DNA from: Sphingobacterium phlebotomi
GTDB taxonomy: Bacteria > Bacteroidota > Bacteroidia > Sphingobacteriales > Sphingobacteriaceae
Direction of reading: 5' to 3'
NCBI RefSeq assembly: GCF_008180195.1
Contig: NZ_VTAV01000013.1
Coordinates: 1-64,000 of the forward strand
Length of the DNA stretch: 64,000 nt
Part shown: piece after piece, positions 26,423 through 36,304 of the stretch
How positions within the stretch are numbered: the stretch's first letter is position 1
Layout of the letters: each line of letters starts with the position of its first letter
The notes under the pieces: generated by a model
The model's database searches: none
Seen by the model: the letters and a program-made list of their open reading frames with translations, nothing else
Told to the model about the DNA's origin: nothing
Program-made: the position numbers and the translations under genes

Positions 26423-28801
26423 TCACTCCTTAAACCATCGGTAACTCAAGCCACCTAATATAACTCTGCCCGGTTGTCCAGGCATGTATCGATGCGTGAA
26501 TCCCAGTAAGTTATCTGCGATCAGCCGTAGGGTCAACTTGTTCTTCCACAACCTCTTCTCAATGGTCAAATTTAACAGCGTATGATCTGGAACAAAAGCA
26601 TCGTATTCATCGATAAACTGATTACCGTTAATTTCTTGGAAAGGATATCGTCCACGGATATTTGCTCGTAGATTGAACGTCATGTTCCACGGTTGGTATT
26701 CATACGTCGCCTTGAGGTTGACCATATGACGCGAACGATCCTCGATTCCCCAATAATCTCCCGCTTTTACTGGGCGAGATTCTCCTGTTATCGGATTGTT
26801 GATCATTTGATTATAGGGATAGTTGCCAGCACGGATACTATCCAGTACCGATAAATCCTTAGCTATCAAATATTGGTATCCTACGGATAGGTTTAGATTC
26901 TCCAAGGGTTGATAACCAATAGACATTTCAAAGCCTTTGTTAGCCGCACGAGGCAAATTTCGATAGGTAAAAATTTGCCCTACTGTCGTACCATTCCCTA
27001 CTGCTACTGCATTTATCTGATTTGCTATATGATGATAAAATATGGAAGTCTCCGCGCGTAAACGATTATTGGGATTCCAGATAAAACCTACGTTACTGGA
27101 CATACTATTTTCAGCTTTCAGATTACCGGCCGTTAAATTAAGCATATATGAATTTTGGAAGCTCAGTTCTCCACTCCTATCCAACGCCTCGATCACCTCA
27201 CGTATCTGGTCGGTTCCTACTACCATATAATTTGCGGCTGGGTTATAAAAAACCTGATAACGCATCTTGTAGTCCGGAGCCTTGAATCCAGCTCCAATAC
27301 CTGCCTTCATTAACCATTCTTCAGATAGGTTATATTGAATCCCCAGACTCGGACTCACACGTCCACGATAAACATTCGTGTGATCATATCTTAATCCGGT
27401 TGTTGTCCGTAGACGCGTTAGTGGTTGCCATTCCGCCTGCAAATAGGCAAAAGCAGTATTTAAATTTCTTTCTTGACCCAAATCCTGATTATCCATCACC
27501 TCTAAACTCCCTCCGATTCCACCGGTTAGTTGAAGTGTACTAAAAGGTGCGTATGCAAACTGCTGTTCTATCCGATGCACTTGCTGTCCAAATTTTTCTG
27601 CTCCGATTAACGCGTTTTGGTTAATCCAGTTAGCACGCATTTCATTTTCGTATCGGGTAAAATAGTAACGGCTCATACTTCTTATACCATTTACGAAGTT
27701 ATGGTCATAGCTTGCTGAGAGGTTCAAATCACGATCCGTTTGCTTATCTTCGTTCACCCATTCATCCGACCACATATTAACCATTTCGGAATTCCCTTCG
27801 GTATACCGCGCGGTAAAACCAATGGTGCCGTTTTTGGACAAGCGATATCGCGATCGCCCCTGAAAGCTATAATTACTATATGGAGGAATTGTTGTCCCTC
27901 CGATCATATATTTCGAGTCTGTATTGAAGCCATCTGTCTTGTAATAGTTTCCCGAGACAACCACCGAACCTCGCTGATTTGCAAAGGGTGTTTCAGCTTC
28001 GACAGTCGCATCAACCGTATTTAAACTGCCATATAATAAAGAAGCATGCGTCTGTGGTGTAATTGCACCGTGACGTGTAATGATATTGATCGCTCCCCCC
28101 AGTGCGTCACTCCCATATAAACAAGAAGAAGCTCCCTTTATAATTTCAATACGTTCCACATTTGTCACGGAGATACGAGACAAATCAAAATTGCCATTAT
28201 TCCTGCCCAACATCGGTTGTCCATCGATCAAGATCATCACATAGTTGCTGCTAAAACCTTGCACCTGCACGCCAATAGCACGCGATCCACTAGCAATATC
28301 ATTGACCACAGCAACTCCGGTCTGTTCTTTCATGATTTCGTCCAACCGTCGGCTCCCCATGAGTTCAATTTCTCTACGCGTAATTACTGTAACAGGCATA
28401 GCCGCATTTTCAGCCTTTATCAAATTGTCCACTGCTGGTTGTTTTCCCTTCACTTCTATACCTTCTATCGCATAGCTTTCAATCTCAAGTTCGATATCCA
28501 AATCCACATCGTTACCTTCTAATGAGATATCAAGTTCTTGCGCAGTATATCCAACGTGCTCCACGCGTAATTTATAGGCCCCTTCATACAGCCCTGTAAA
28601 GTGGAATCGCCCTTCTTTATCAGTCTTCAAGACGTATTGGTCGGGCCATAATGTTAACAATATCTGATCCGAGTTCTCTCTTAAATCTGCTAATCTCACT
28701 TTTCCTTCTATTGTGTATTTTTCCTGTGAGACCACGCTTAGCGGAAGCGACAGCAACAAATAAAAAAGACATTTTTTTAAGACCTCTAATCGACCAAACA
28801 T
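26423..28801 (-). CDS. TonB-dependent outer membrane haem receptor
   Basis: Outer-membrane receptor of 792 residues. Signal peptide ending about residue 25 (SVVSQ), a CarboxypepD_reg-like domain (about 30-115), a plug (about 135-245, PVTVITRREIELMGSRRLDEI and RIEIIKGASSCLYGSDALGGAINII), and a barrel ending in an aromatic residue region YRWFKE. It lacks an STN domain, so unlike the SusC at 9275 it is not tied to a FecR. The HmuY genes and haem oxygenase downstream and the haem ABC transporter divergent from it identify haem as the likely cargo. Confidence 0.88.
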   Translation of the reverse strand: MFGRLEVLKKCLFYLLLSLPLSVVSQEKYTIEGKVRLADLRENSDQILLTLWPDQYVLKTDKEGRFHFTGLYEGAYKLRVEHVGYTAQELDISLEGNDVDLDIELEIESYAIEGIEVKGKQPAVDNLIKAENAAMPVTVITRREIELMGSRRLDEIMKEQTGVAVVNDIASGSRAIGVQVQGFSSNYVMILIDGQPMLGRNNGNFDLSRISVTNVERIEIIKGASSCLYGSDALGGAINIITRHGAITPQTHASLLYGSLNTVDATVEAETPFANQRGSVVVSGNYYKTDGFNTDSKYMIGGTTIPPYSNYSFQGRSRYRLSKNGTIGFTARYTEGNSEMVNMWSDEWVNEDKQTDRDLNLSASYDHNFVNGIRSMSRYYFTRYENEMRANWINQNALIGAEKFGQQVHRIEQQFAYAPFSTLQLTGGIGGSLEVMDNQDLGQERNLNTAFAYLQAEWQPLTRLRTTTGLRYDHTNVYRGRVSPSLGIQYNLSEEWLMKAGIGAGFKAPDYKMRYQVFYNPAANYMVVGTDQIREVIEALDRSGELSFQNSYMLNLTAGNLKAENSMSSNVGFIWNPNNRLRAETSIFYHHIANQINAVAVGNGTTVGQIFTYRNLPRAANKGFEMSIGYQPLENLNLSVGYQYLIAKDLSVLDSIRAGNYPYNQMINNPITGESRPVKAGDYWGIEDRSRHMVNLKATYEYQPWNMTFNLRANIRGRYPFQEINGNQFIDEYDAFVPDHTLLNLTIEKRLWKNKLTLRLIADNLLGFTHRYMPGQPGRVILGGLSYRWFKE

Positions 28802-29080
28802 TATTTTTAATTATTCTAAATAATAATTGCAAAAGAACTAAATGAAATCGAAAAATCTATATGATTTCCGTCAAATTATGTATGAAAACTGACATAACTG
28901 AAAACAGCAGGGTAAAGAAAACAATAATAAAACGTTATTTTTCAACCATTTACCATTTAAAAAAAGTAATTAAATCATCAAAAGAACTTCATCAATCACT
29001 TGTATTTAGACTAATTATTGCTTTGCTTTGTATCACTAAAACGGAAATGTTGTGAAACCATAGAAACAAAAAATAAAGAG
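28802..29080. promoter_or_regulatory. divergent control region of the haem locus
   Basis: About 280 AT-rich bases hold the promoters of both haem arms. A TTCTTTTG-like box reads leftward at 28830-28837 and a TTGCTTTG-like box rightward at 29023-29030, 20 bases after a TTG at 29000-29002. Both are one base off TAnnTTTG. A 64-codon frame in this interval (28861-29055) has no family likeness. No clear Fur box was found by eye. Confidence 0.5.
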
Positions 29081-29938
29081 ATGAAATGGATAATAAAAAA
29101 ATATAGTCTGATGCTATTTCTGCTCATCATGGTACTTTTCGTGGAGGCAGCCCCCAGACGTATTATTACTTTAAATAGTGCATTGACGGAGACGGTATTC
29201 GCCTTAGGCTTTGGTTCGTCGATTGTAGCTACTGATGTGACGAGCGAATCGCCGGCTGCGGCTGCGAAATTACCGAAAGTTAGTAAAAACAGATCCGTAT
29301 CGTCAGAAGGTCTGATTCGTTATAAACCTGATATAGTCCTTGCTATTGAAGGCGAAGTTTCCCGTGCCGTCATACAACAATTGAGAGCAGCAGGAGTTAA
29401 GTTCGTTGCTATTCGCCAACAGTACTCAAATAAAGGCGCTTTAAATTTCATTCAAGACGTAGCCAATGCATTGGATGAGACCGATCGAGGAAAAGAACTG
29501 GTAAACACAACGCAGAAAGCACTTCAAGAAGTTGAACTGTCCATCAAGAAACAGTCTTTTACCAAACCGCCAACAGTGCTCTTCATTTATGCCAGAGGAA
29601 CCGGAACTATGAGTGTAGCTGGAAAAGGCAGTAGTATAGATGAAATCATAAAACTGGCGGGAGCACAAAATGCGGTAGAAGAATTTGCTGATTTTAAACC
29701 CTATACTACAGAAGCGCTGGTCAGTGCAAATCCAGACATCATCCTGATGTTCGATTTTGGTCTTAGTAGTCTCGGCGGAAAAGACGCGATGCTTAAATTA
29801 CCGGGTGTACGCCTAACCAGTGCAGGAAAGAATAAAAGAATAATCCAGTTGAATGGCCCGTTGCTCGTCAACTTTTCCAATAGGCTACCTGAAGCTATAA
29901 AAGAACTTCATTCTGCTATGAAAACCGTATATAAGTAA
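29081..29938 (+). CDS. haem ABC transporter periplasmic binding protein (HmuT-like)
   Basis: Periplasmic haem carrier of 285 residues. Signal peptide about 1-24 (MLFLLIMVLFVEAA) with no lipobox. The mature part begins with RRIITLNSALTETVFALGF and ends with two lobes typical of cluster IX binding proteins joined by a helix. ATG at 29081 places the signal peptide at the N terminus and follows the likely promoter; an in-frame start at 29018 would add 21 residues. First gene of the plus-strand haem arm; the permease starts 8 bases after its stop. Confidence 0.9.
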   Translation: MKWIIKKYSLMLFLLIMVLFVEAAPRRIITLNSALTETVFALGFGSSIVATDVTSESPAAAAKLPKVSKNRSVSSEGLIRYKPDIVLAIEGEVSRAVIQQLRAAGVKFVAIRQQYSNKGALNFIQDVANALDETDRGKELVNTTQKALQEVELSIKKQSFTKPPTVLFIYARGTGTMSVAGKGSSIDEIIKLAGAQNAVEEFADFKPYTTEALVSANPDIILMFDFGLSSLGGKDAMLKLPGVRLTSAGKNKRIIQLNGPLLVNFSNRLPEAIKELHSAMKTVYK

Positions 29939-29946
29939 GAAGTGAA

Positions 29947-30981
29947 ATGATTCTTAAACAACGCATCGTACTCGTGATTCTTGTAATCACCATGGTATTA
30001 ACGGCAATTATATCGTTAGGGTTGGGAGCATTCAATATCCCGACAAAAGAAGTGTTTATCGCATTGGCGAACAAGATAGGACTATTGCAAAATACGAACA
30101 CTGACGAGATGTATGCAGATGTACTTTTTGCCATACGTATGCCACGTGTATTATTAGGTATGTTAGTAGGCGCTGCTTTGGGTATATCCGGTGCGGCTAT
30201 TCAGGGAATATTTCGTAATCCACTAGCTGAGCCCGGACTCATCGGTATATCGGCTGGTGCATCACTCTTTGCGGTATTGATCATTGCTTTCGAGACATTA
30301 CTCTTCGTAAGCCTCTCAGCAGTATTAGGGTATTATCTACTGGCATTTGGCGCCTTTGTAGGCGCTGGTTTGACAGCATTTACCGTTTACCAAATATCAA
30401 AAAAAGATGGCCGTCCGAATATCACGACGATGCTTTTGGCCGGAATTGCTATCAACGCACTCGCGGGTGCCCTCACCGGATTGATGACCTACATGGCTAC
30501 CGAACAACAATTACGGACTATTACTTTCTGGATGCTTGGTAGTTTAGGTGGAGCAACATGGGAAAACCTAAGCGCCATATTTCCATTCATCCTACTTCCT
30601 TTAGTCTCTCTTCCGTTTTTTAGTAAGGCACTAAACGCATTCGCCCTTGGGGAAGAACAGGCCGCATTATTGGGGATCAACACCGATTATACAAAACGGT
30701 GGGTCGTCTTGTTTTCCACATTAGCCGTCGGTGCATCTGTTGCTGTATCGGGTATTATTGGCTTTATCGGTTTGCTTGTACCCCACACCGTTAGGTTGCT
30801 TGGGGGTGTAGATTATAAATACGTATTAATCGGATCTATGCTACTCGGCGCGATGATATTAACGTTAGCCGATGTATTATCTCGTACCTTGATAGCGCCT
30901 ATAGAATTACCCATCGGCGTCATTACCGCATTGCTCGGGACACCCGTTTTTCTCTATATTTTGATAAAAGAAAACAAATAA
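29947..30981 (+). CDS. haem ABC transporter permease (FecCD family)
   Basis: Inner membrane permease of 344 residues with about ten hydrophobic segments. Family signatures are RMPRVLLGMLVGAALGISGAA, the FRNPLAEPGLIGISAGA loop, and the C-terminal GFIGLLVPHTVRLLGG coupling region that contacts the ATPase. It lies 8 bases after the binding-protein gene. Confidence 0.95.
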   Translation: MILKQRIVLVILVITMVLTAIISLGLGAFNIPTKEVFIALANKIGLLQNTNTDEMYADVLFAIRMPRVLLGMLVGAALGISGAAIQGIFRNPLAEPGLIGISAGASLFAVLIIAFETLLFVSLSAVLGYYLLAFGAFVGAGLTAFTVYQISKKDGRPNITTMLLAGIAINALAGALTGLMTYMATEQQLRTITFWMLGSLGGATWENLSAIFPFILLPLVSLPFFSKALNAFALGEEQAALLGINTDYTKRWVVLFSTLAVGASVAVSGIIGFIGLLVPHTVRLLGGVDYKYVLIGSMLLGAMILTLADVLSRTLIAPIELPIGVITALLGTPVFLYILIKENK

Positions 30982-31002
30982 TAACAACTATTTCTAAGTT
31001 TC

Positions 31003-31872
31003 ATGTTACGTATAGAACAATTATCATATGAAATAAAAGGTCATCGTGTATTGAAAGATATATCTCTTCAAGTACGTAAAGGAGAAGTCGTAGCCCTGCT
31101 GGGTGCGAATGGAGCTGGGAAATCAACCTTGATGCGACTTATTTCCGGCGAATTAAAAGCTACGTCCGGTAATATAATGCTGCTGGAGAAATGCATTGAT
31201 AAATATGATAACAAAACCTTAGCTCGTGGCCGTGCCATGCTAAGCCAACAGCATGCCATAAATATGGCATATACGGCAAAGGAATTGGTTGTCATGGGTC
31301 GTTATCCGCATTTCCAGTCATCTCCCTCGGCGCAGGATTGGAAGATCGTGGAAGAAACCATGGCTATCTGTGGTGTTACTGATTTTGCCGACCGCGTGTA
31401 CCTCAGTCTATCCGGTGGTGAACAGCAGCGCGTACAATTGGCACGCGTACTCAGCCAGTTATGGGACAATCCAGATGCACTACTTTTATTAGATGAACCC
31501 ATTTCCGCATTGGATTTACATTACCAACAGAAAGTCTTGTCCATCGCGAAAAGTCTGTCTCGATTGGGTTTTATGGTACTGGTTATTTTACATGACATTA
31601 ACATGGCATCTTTATATGCTGATCGAATCATTATGTTAAAAAATGGTCGTAAATGGTTGGATGGCACACCGAATGAGGTACTGAACAGCAAGAACATTTA
31701 CTCTATTTTCTCAGTCGAATCCTTGATAAGCATAGATAGCCATTCCTTAAAACCACATATTCTTTTTAAAGAGATGCGTGTGGATCCCCAGTTCTTTAAT
31801 CCGTCTTTACGACCCTGTCCTAATCCCGAGAACTCCCAATCGTTACATTACACACCAATAAACGAAAAATAA
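31003..31872 (+). CDS. haem ABC transporter ATP-binding protein (HmuV-like)
   Basis: ATPase of 289 residues that powers the permease encoded 21 bases upstream. Walker [10 protein letters not shown] (about residue 34), signature [13 protein letters not shown], Walker [13 protein letters not shown] and switch H in ILHDINMAS. The C-terminal extension to 289 residues is a little longer than most HmuV proteins and has no motif I recognise. Confidence 0.93.
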   Translation: MLRIEQLSYEIKGHRVLKDISLQVRKGEVVALLGANGAGKSTLMRLISGELKATSGNIMLLEKCIDKYDNKTLARGRAMLSQQHAINMAYTAKELVVMGRYPHFQSSPSAQDWKIVEETMAICGVTDFADRVYLSLSGGEQQRVQLARVLSQLWDNPDALLLLDEPISALDLHYQQKVLSIAKSLSRLGFMVLVILHDINMASLYADRIIMLKNGRKWLDGTPNEVLNSKNIYSIFSVESLISIDSHSLKPHILFKEMRVDPQFFNPSLRPCPNPENSQSLHYTPINEK

Positions 31873-31940
31873 TTACAAGTAACAGGAGAAAGACCAAAAA
31901 CAAAAAATATGTTTCACTAATATTCAGACGGTTAAAGTTT

Positions 31941-32915
31941 ATGTTGATAAAAAGTAAAATCATAGAATTAGACGAATGGCTTTTTATAGAAGAAATTCCA
32001 GATCAGTATCTACCTGATAAACCGCTTGTGGAAAAACGGGAAGAAATTGTGCGAAGTCCTATCGTTATGCACAACTTCCAATTATCAACAAGTGGACTTT
32101 TCATTCTGCATACACACATGCAAGCAGATCGGCCCGCTCACATTTACACCGAGATCGAGGGAGAAGCCATTACCAGTCAATTTATCTTTTTCAAGACCCC
32201 AAACAGTAAACTCCCATATGGCATGAGTCGTCATAATATCCGTTATATTCCAACCATAAAAAATACCCATGAGATCAAAGCGGGAATAGAATACACTTAC
32301 TTTATTGCCGTTATATCAAAAGAATACTATCTCAATCTAATAAAAAAAGACTCTCTATTGCACAAACACTTCGTTGAACAAATAGAGAAAGGTGATTACA
32401 CATCTTTTGCCGAAGAAGATCAAATTGCAACCTATGAAATGCAACAAACGATTCGAGAACTTATAGATTCCAAAAAAACCGGAGAGATTCGTAGATTACA
32501 TACGGAGTCACGTATTGTAGAACTGCTCATGTATCAATTCGAACAGTATAACGAAAAAACCGATAATAGAGGTTCTTCATCACTATATGAAGAAGATAAT
32601 GTTAAAAAGTTAGAATTGGCCCGGCAGATACTCGAGCAACGGATGGCCAACCCTCCTAATCAAAAAGAATTGGCACAAGAAGTTTTTATGAGCGAAAGTA
32701 AGTTGAGAAAGGATTTCAAGGAATATTTTTCAGTAACGGTACATGATTATCTTACACGAATCCGTATGGAAACAGCGCGTGTCATGCTGCTGGAAGAAAA
32801 AATATCGGTATATGAGGTCGCCATACGCACGGGTTATGGACATCAGAACAATTTTAGCAGTGCTTTCAAGAAATATTATGGTATCTCCCCTGGCGAGGTA
32901 AAGACCGGAAAATGA
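31941..32915 (+). CDS. AraC-family transcriptional regulator
   Basis: Encodes 324 residues, with an N-terminal ligand-sensing part (about 1-200, no named domain recognised) and a C-terminal AraC DNA-binding domain (about 220-320) with helices NQKELAQEVFMSESKLRKDF and VYEVAIRTGYGHQNNFSSAFKKYYG. PchR-like regulators of this form control iron uptake in other bacteria. Its place 68 bases after the haem ATPase gene suggests control of the haem locus; this is inference. Confidence 0.9.
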   Translation: MLIKSKIIELDEWLFIEEIPDQYLPDKPLVEKREEIVRSPIVMHNFQLSTSGLFILHTHMQADRPAHIYTEIEGEAITSQFIFFKTPNSKLPYGMSRHNIRYIPTIKNTHEIKAGIEYTYFIAVISKEYYLNLIKKDSLLHKHFVEQIEKGDYTSFAEEDQIATYEMQQTIRELIDSKKTGEIRRLHTESRIVELLMYQFEQYNEKTDNRGSSSLYEEDNVKKLELARQILEQRMANPPNQKELAQEVFMSESKLRKDFKEYFSVTVHDYLTRIRMETARVMLLEEKISVYEVAIRTGYGHQNNFSSAFKKYYGISPGEVKTGK

Positions 32916-32928
32916 TACGTTGTTTGAA

Positions 32929-34176
32929 CTATTTACTACGAATAGCTTCTACAGGATCAAGTTTGGCCGCCTGAATAGCTGGCACAATACCCGCTATTAA
33001 ACCAATAAGCGTAGATAACACCGTTGTCAGAATCACCATTTTCACACTCACGACAATAGTCACACCGGCTAAGGCCCCTACCAAAGCCGCAAGCCCATAC
33101 ACAATCAGTAGTCCAATTCCCCCGCCGATGAGGCACAACAGGATGCTTTCTATTAAGAATTGAGATAGAATAAAAAACTGTTTCGCGCCCAACGCTTTCT
33201 GGATGCCAATGAGATTGGTACGTTCTTTTACACTAACGAACATAATATTGGCGATTCCAAAACCACCCACAAGGATAGAAAAAATACCGATAAAAAATCC
33301 GGCAAGGTTGATAATACCAAACATCTGGTCGAGCTGTGCTGTAATAAGGGTCGTTTGATTAACCGAGAAATCATCTTCACGCTGAGGAGGTAGACGGCGG
33401 GCAGATCGCATAATACCAATCAATTCACTTTCAGCTTCGTCCAATGAATATTGTCGCTTAACTTCAATCGCTATACTAGGACCGTAATGTTCGTAGTTCA
33501 CCAGATTACGAGCCAATGTGAACGGAATATAGGCAACATCGTCATTGGAGACATTGATAAGCACACCCGAACCCTCCCTCTTTAACACACCAATTACCTG
33601 CATTTTCCGCCCCAACAGTGTAACATATTTGCCAATCGGAGTCGTGTTGGGAAATAAGCCTTCAGCGATGTTCGCTCCCAAAATTACACTATGGCTTCCA
33701 GCACGTGATTCCTGCTCTGTAAAATAGCGTCCGTCTACCACATCGAGGTTTCTAATTGAATACATCTCGTGCGTAACGGCTGTCACGTTAATATTTGATG
33801 CCGAATTATTTCCGTATTTAGCTGTAGAATTAGATATATTAATAGAATAAGCTACTTCTTCAGCCGTGGTCATCCTATTCCTTACTGATTCATAATCTGC
33901 ATATTTAGGTTCAGGACGATTAACATATTTCCACCAAGGATATTCTCCGCCACCACCCCAAGGCCATTTTTCTACATATAACGTACGACTTCCTATTTTA
34001 CGCACCGATTCCTCCAGATTATTCCGCAAGGTATCAACAGCGGAGAAAACACCAATAATCGTCATAATCCCAATAGTAACCCCCAATAAAGACAATAACG
34101 TGCGTGTACGGTTATCACGCAACGCTGATAGCGCAAACAAAAAACTTTCTTTGATAAGGGTTAAAATCAAAAACAT
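32929..34176 (-). CDS. MacB/FtsX-type ABC transporter permease
   Basis: Inner membrane permease of 415 residues. N-terminal membrane helix (about 26-46, TLLSLLGVTIGIMTIIGVFSA), large periplasmic MacB-PCD-like domain (about 50-270), then three C-terminal helices with the FtsX-domain stretch SILVGGFGIANIMFVSVKERT and an end DPVEAIRSK. It is separated from any ATPase gene here, so its partner is probably encoded elsewhere. Substrate unknown. Its 3' end converges on the AraC gene with 13 bases between them. Confidence 0.9.
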   Translation of the reverse strand: MFLILTLIKESFLFALSALRDNRTRTLLSLLGVTIGIMTIIGVFSAVDTLRNNLEESVRKIGSRTLYVEKWPWGGGGEYPWWKYVNRPEPKYADYESVRNRMTTAEEVAYSINISNSTAKYGNNSASNINVTAVTHEMYSIRNLDVVDGRYFTEQESRAGSHSVILGANIAEGLFPNTTPIGKYVTLLGRKMQVIGVLKREGSGVLINVSNDDVAYIPFTLARNLVNYEHYGPSIAIEVKRQYSLDEAESELIGIMRSARRLPPQREDDFSVNQTTLITAQLDQMFGIINLAGFFIGIFSILVGGFGIANIMFVSVKERTNLIGIQKALGAKQFFILSQFLIESILLCLIGGGIGLLIVYGLAALVGALAGVTIVVSVKMVILTTVLSTLIGLIAGIVPAIQAAKLDPVEAIRSK

Positions 34177-34219
34177 ATATAGGGATAAAAGTAAATATTT
34201 TTTTTCGTTTTATTATGCT

Positions 34220-34227
34220 TAACTTTG
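34220..34227 (+). promoter_or_regulatory. -7 box upstream of queA
   Basis: TAACTTTG matches TAnnTTTG exactly. It would give a leader of about 150 bases before queA, unusually long for this window. The box also lies in a small hairpin GCTTA/TAAGC. Confidence 0.4.
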
Positions 34228-34236
34228 TAAGCATTT

Positions 34237-34353
34237 TTGAAACCTAAACCGAACTGAATTGTTAAGGTTTCAACAGAACAGAAAATATCGAAGCGAAAAA
34301 TGAAACCGAAATGTAAATAATACAGGTAACACAAGGCTGTCATTATTTACATT
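34237..34353 (+). other. structured queA leader with two stem-loops
   Basis: Stem 1 pairs TTGAAACCT (34237-34245) with AGGTTTCAA (34265-34273). Stem 2 pairs AATGTAAATAAT (34310-34321) with ATTATTTACATT (34342-34353), extended by CAG/CTG inside an internal mismatch. Neither is followed by a T run, so they are not plain terminators. A control element for queA is possible; I could not match it to a known riboswitch. Confidence 0.4.
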
Positions 34354-34387
34354 GAGCTCTCATCAACAAATGAAAAAAAATAATTAG

Positions 34388-35437
34388 ATGAAATTATCAC
34401 AGTTTAAATTCAATTTACCAGAATCTTTGTTGGCAACGGAACCATCAGAACAGCGTGATGAATCACGTTTAATGGTTTTGCATCGTGATTCGGGAAAGAT
34501 AGAACACAAAATTTTCAAAGACGTATTGGATTATTTCGATGACAAGGACGTCATGATTTTAAACAACACCAAGGTGTTTCCTGCTCGTATGTACGGGAAT
34601 AAGGAAAAAACCGGGGCAACGATTGAAGTGTTCTTATTGAGAGAATTAAACAAAGAATTACGCTTATGGGATGTATTGGTTGACCCAGCACGTAAAATCC
34701 GCGTAGGCAACAAACTTTATTTTGGGGAGGAGGACCTTTTGGTTGCTGAAGTCGTGGACAACACCACTTCGCGCGGCCGTACCATCCGTTTTCTTTTCGA
34801 CGGCACCGATGAAGAATTTCGTCGCAACATTGAAATCCTAGGAGAAACCCCACTTCCAAAATATATAAAAAGAAAAGCAACACCGGAAGATAAATTTCGT
34901 TATCAAACGATTTACGCCAAAAACGAGGGAGCTGTCGCTGCGCCTACCGCAGGACTCCATTTCTCGCGTGAATTGATGAAACGACTAGAATTAAAAGGAG
35001 TTGAATTTGCAGAGGTGACGTTACACGTAGGACTGGGTACTTTTCGTACAGTAGAAGTAGAAGATCTCACCAAACACAAGATGGACTCGGAACAGTTTAT
35101 CATTGGCGAGAATGCCGCTCACACGGTGAATAAAGGTATCGACGAAAAGAGACGTATCTGTTCAGTCGGAACCACATCTATGCGGGCTATTGAGTCCTCG
35201 GTGTCTGCGGATAAACATTTAAAACCAGCCAACGATTGGACAAGCAAGTTCATCTATCCGCCCTATGAATTCAGCATAGCCAACGCTATGATTACAAACT
35301 TTCACACGCCGGAGTCAACCCTTTTAGTGATGATTGCAGCCTTCGGTGGGTACGAAAACGTTATGAATGCCTACGAAGTAGCCGTGAAGGAAAAATATAG
35401 ATTTTATTCATACGGTGATGCCATGTTGATTATCTAA
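34388..35437 (+). CDS. queA: tRNA preQ1(34) S-adenosylmethionine ribosyltransferase-isomerase
   Basis: Builds epoxyqueuosine on tRNA from preQ1 and S-adenosylmethionine. The 349-residue length is normal. Signatures are [42 protein letters not shown] and [10 protein letters not shown]. Other queuosine genes are not in the window. A strong terminator follows 23 bases after the stop. Confidence 0.96.
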   Translation: MKLSQFKFNLPESLLATEPSEQRDESRLMVLHRDSGKIEHKIFKDVLDYFDDKDVMILNNTKVFPARMYGNKEKTGATIEVFLLRELNKELRLWDVLVDPARKIRVGNKLYFGEEDLLVAEVVDNTTSRGRTIRFLFDGTDEEFRRNIEILGETPLPKYIKRKATPEDKFRYQTIYAKNEGAVAAPTAGLHFSRELMKRLELKGVEFAEVTLHVGLGTFRTVEVEDLTKHKMDSEQFIIGENAAHTVNKGIDEKRRICSVGTTSMRAIESSVSADKHLKPANDWTSKFIYPPYEFSIANAMITNFHTPESTLLVMIAAFGGYENVMNAYEVAVKEKYRFYSYGDAMLII

Positions 35438-35460
35438 TCACCTGGCATATAATATACAAA

Positions 35461-35500
35461 AAGAAGAGACGCAGTGTGGACACTGCGTCTCTTCTTTTTT
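35461..35500 (+). terminator. terminator of queA
   Basis: A perfect 16-bp stem (35461-35476 with 35481-35496), loop TGGA, followed by TTTT. It lies back to back with the rpmA terminator. Confidence 0.9.
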
Positions 35501-35526
35501 GAGCAGTAGGAAGTAGGGGGCAAAAA

Positions 35527-35557
35527 AAAGCCGTTGAGTGTGTTACTCAACGGCTTT
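35527..35557 (-). terminator. terminator of rplU-rpmA
   Basis: Stem AAAGCCGTTGAGT (35527-35539) with ACTCAACGGCTTT (35545-35557), loop of five bases, and eight T on the minus strand. It lies 29 bases after the rpmA stop. Confidence 0.9.
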
Positions 35558-35585
35558 CCAATTTTCTATAGTATTACAACAAAAC

Positions 35586-35852
35586 TTAGTTTACTTGCTC
35601 CGCAGGAATTACGGATACATAAGATTTATTGTCGGCTTTTTTGCGGAAAACAACAGTACCATCAACCAAAGCATGCAAGGTATGGTCTTTACCCATACCA
35701 ACATTTTTATCAGGGTTGTGTTTTGTACCACGCTGACGAACGATAATGTTACCAGCGATAGCTTGTTGACCACCAAAAATTTTAACGCCTAATCTCTTAC
35801 TGTGTGACTCACGGCCGTTCTTGGAACTACCCGCACCTTTTTTGTGTGCCAT
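35586..35852 (-). CDS. rpmA: ribosomal protein bL27
   Basis: Large-subunit protein near the peptidyl-transferase centre, 88 residues. It starts directly [16 protein letters not shown], without the cleaved N-terminal extension seen in Firmicutes, and has [21 protein letters not shown]. Second gene of the rplU-rpmA operon, 51 bases after rplU. Confidence 0.97.
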   Translation of the reverse strand: MAHKKGAGSSKNGRESHSKRLGVKIFGGQQAIAGNIIVRQRGTKHNPDKNVGMGKDHTLHALVDGTVVFRKKADNKSYVSVIPAEQVN

Positions 35853-35903
35853 TTTTTATCTTAATTTATGACGTAAAGTCAGATTAAAAATTCTTGTTTC
35901 GTT

Positions 35904-36215
35904 TTACAGGCTAATTCCTGTGATTTGGATTTTGGTAAATTGCTGACGGTGACCGTTTTTCTTTTTATAGCCTTTACGACGTTTCTTTTTGAAAACGATA
36001 ACTTTATCACCTTTTAAATGAGACAAAATCGTAGCTGAAACTTTTGCTCCTTCGATAGTAGGCGCACCTACTGTGAATTTACCAGCATCTTCTGCTAACA
36101 ATACATTGTCAAATTCAATACTAGCGCCTTCATCTCCTTGTAAGCGGTGCACAAAAAGATACTGGTCTTTTGCAACCTTAAATTGCTGTCCTGCTATATT
36201 TACTATTGCGTACAT
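35904..36215 (-). CDS. rplU: ribosomal protein bL21
   Basis: Large-subunit protein of 103 residues: [18 protein letters not shown] at the start and [15 protein letters not shown] near the C terminus, both diagnostic. First gene of the operon, with a TACCTTTG promoter box 39 bases before its start codon. Confidence 0.97.
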   Translation of the reverse strand: MYAIVNIAGQQFKVAKDQYLFVHRLQGDEGASIEFDNVLLAEDAGKFTVGAPTIEGAKVSATILSHLKGDKVIVFKKKRRKGYKKKNGHRQQFTKIQITGISL

Positions 36216-36253
36216 TGTTATTTAATATAATTTGTTAATATTTCAATAAGCTG

Positions 36254-36261
36254 CAAAGGTA
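36254..36261 (-). promoter_or_regulatory. -7 box of rplU-rpmA
   Basis: TACCTTTG on the minus strand, a perfect TAnnTTTG. The start codon of rplU is 39 bases further on. The -33 region is T-rich without a clear TTG. Confidence 0.6.
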
Positions 36262-36304
36262 TGAAATAAAGTAAAATTTAAAAAATAAAAAGTAAAAAAC
36301 CTCG

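Noticed and set aside
28861-29055. 64-codon plus-strand frame in the haem divergent region
   Set aside because: No family likeness, and it covers the probable promoters of both arms.
34228-34387. preQ1 riboswitch before queA
   Set aside because: The short stem and A-rich tail of preQ1-I were not found; the stems seen are different and lack a terminator or a clear sequestered ribosome-binding site.
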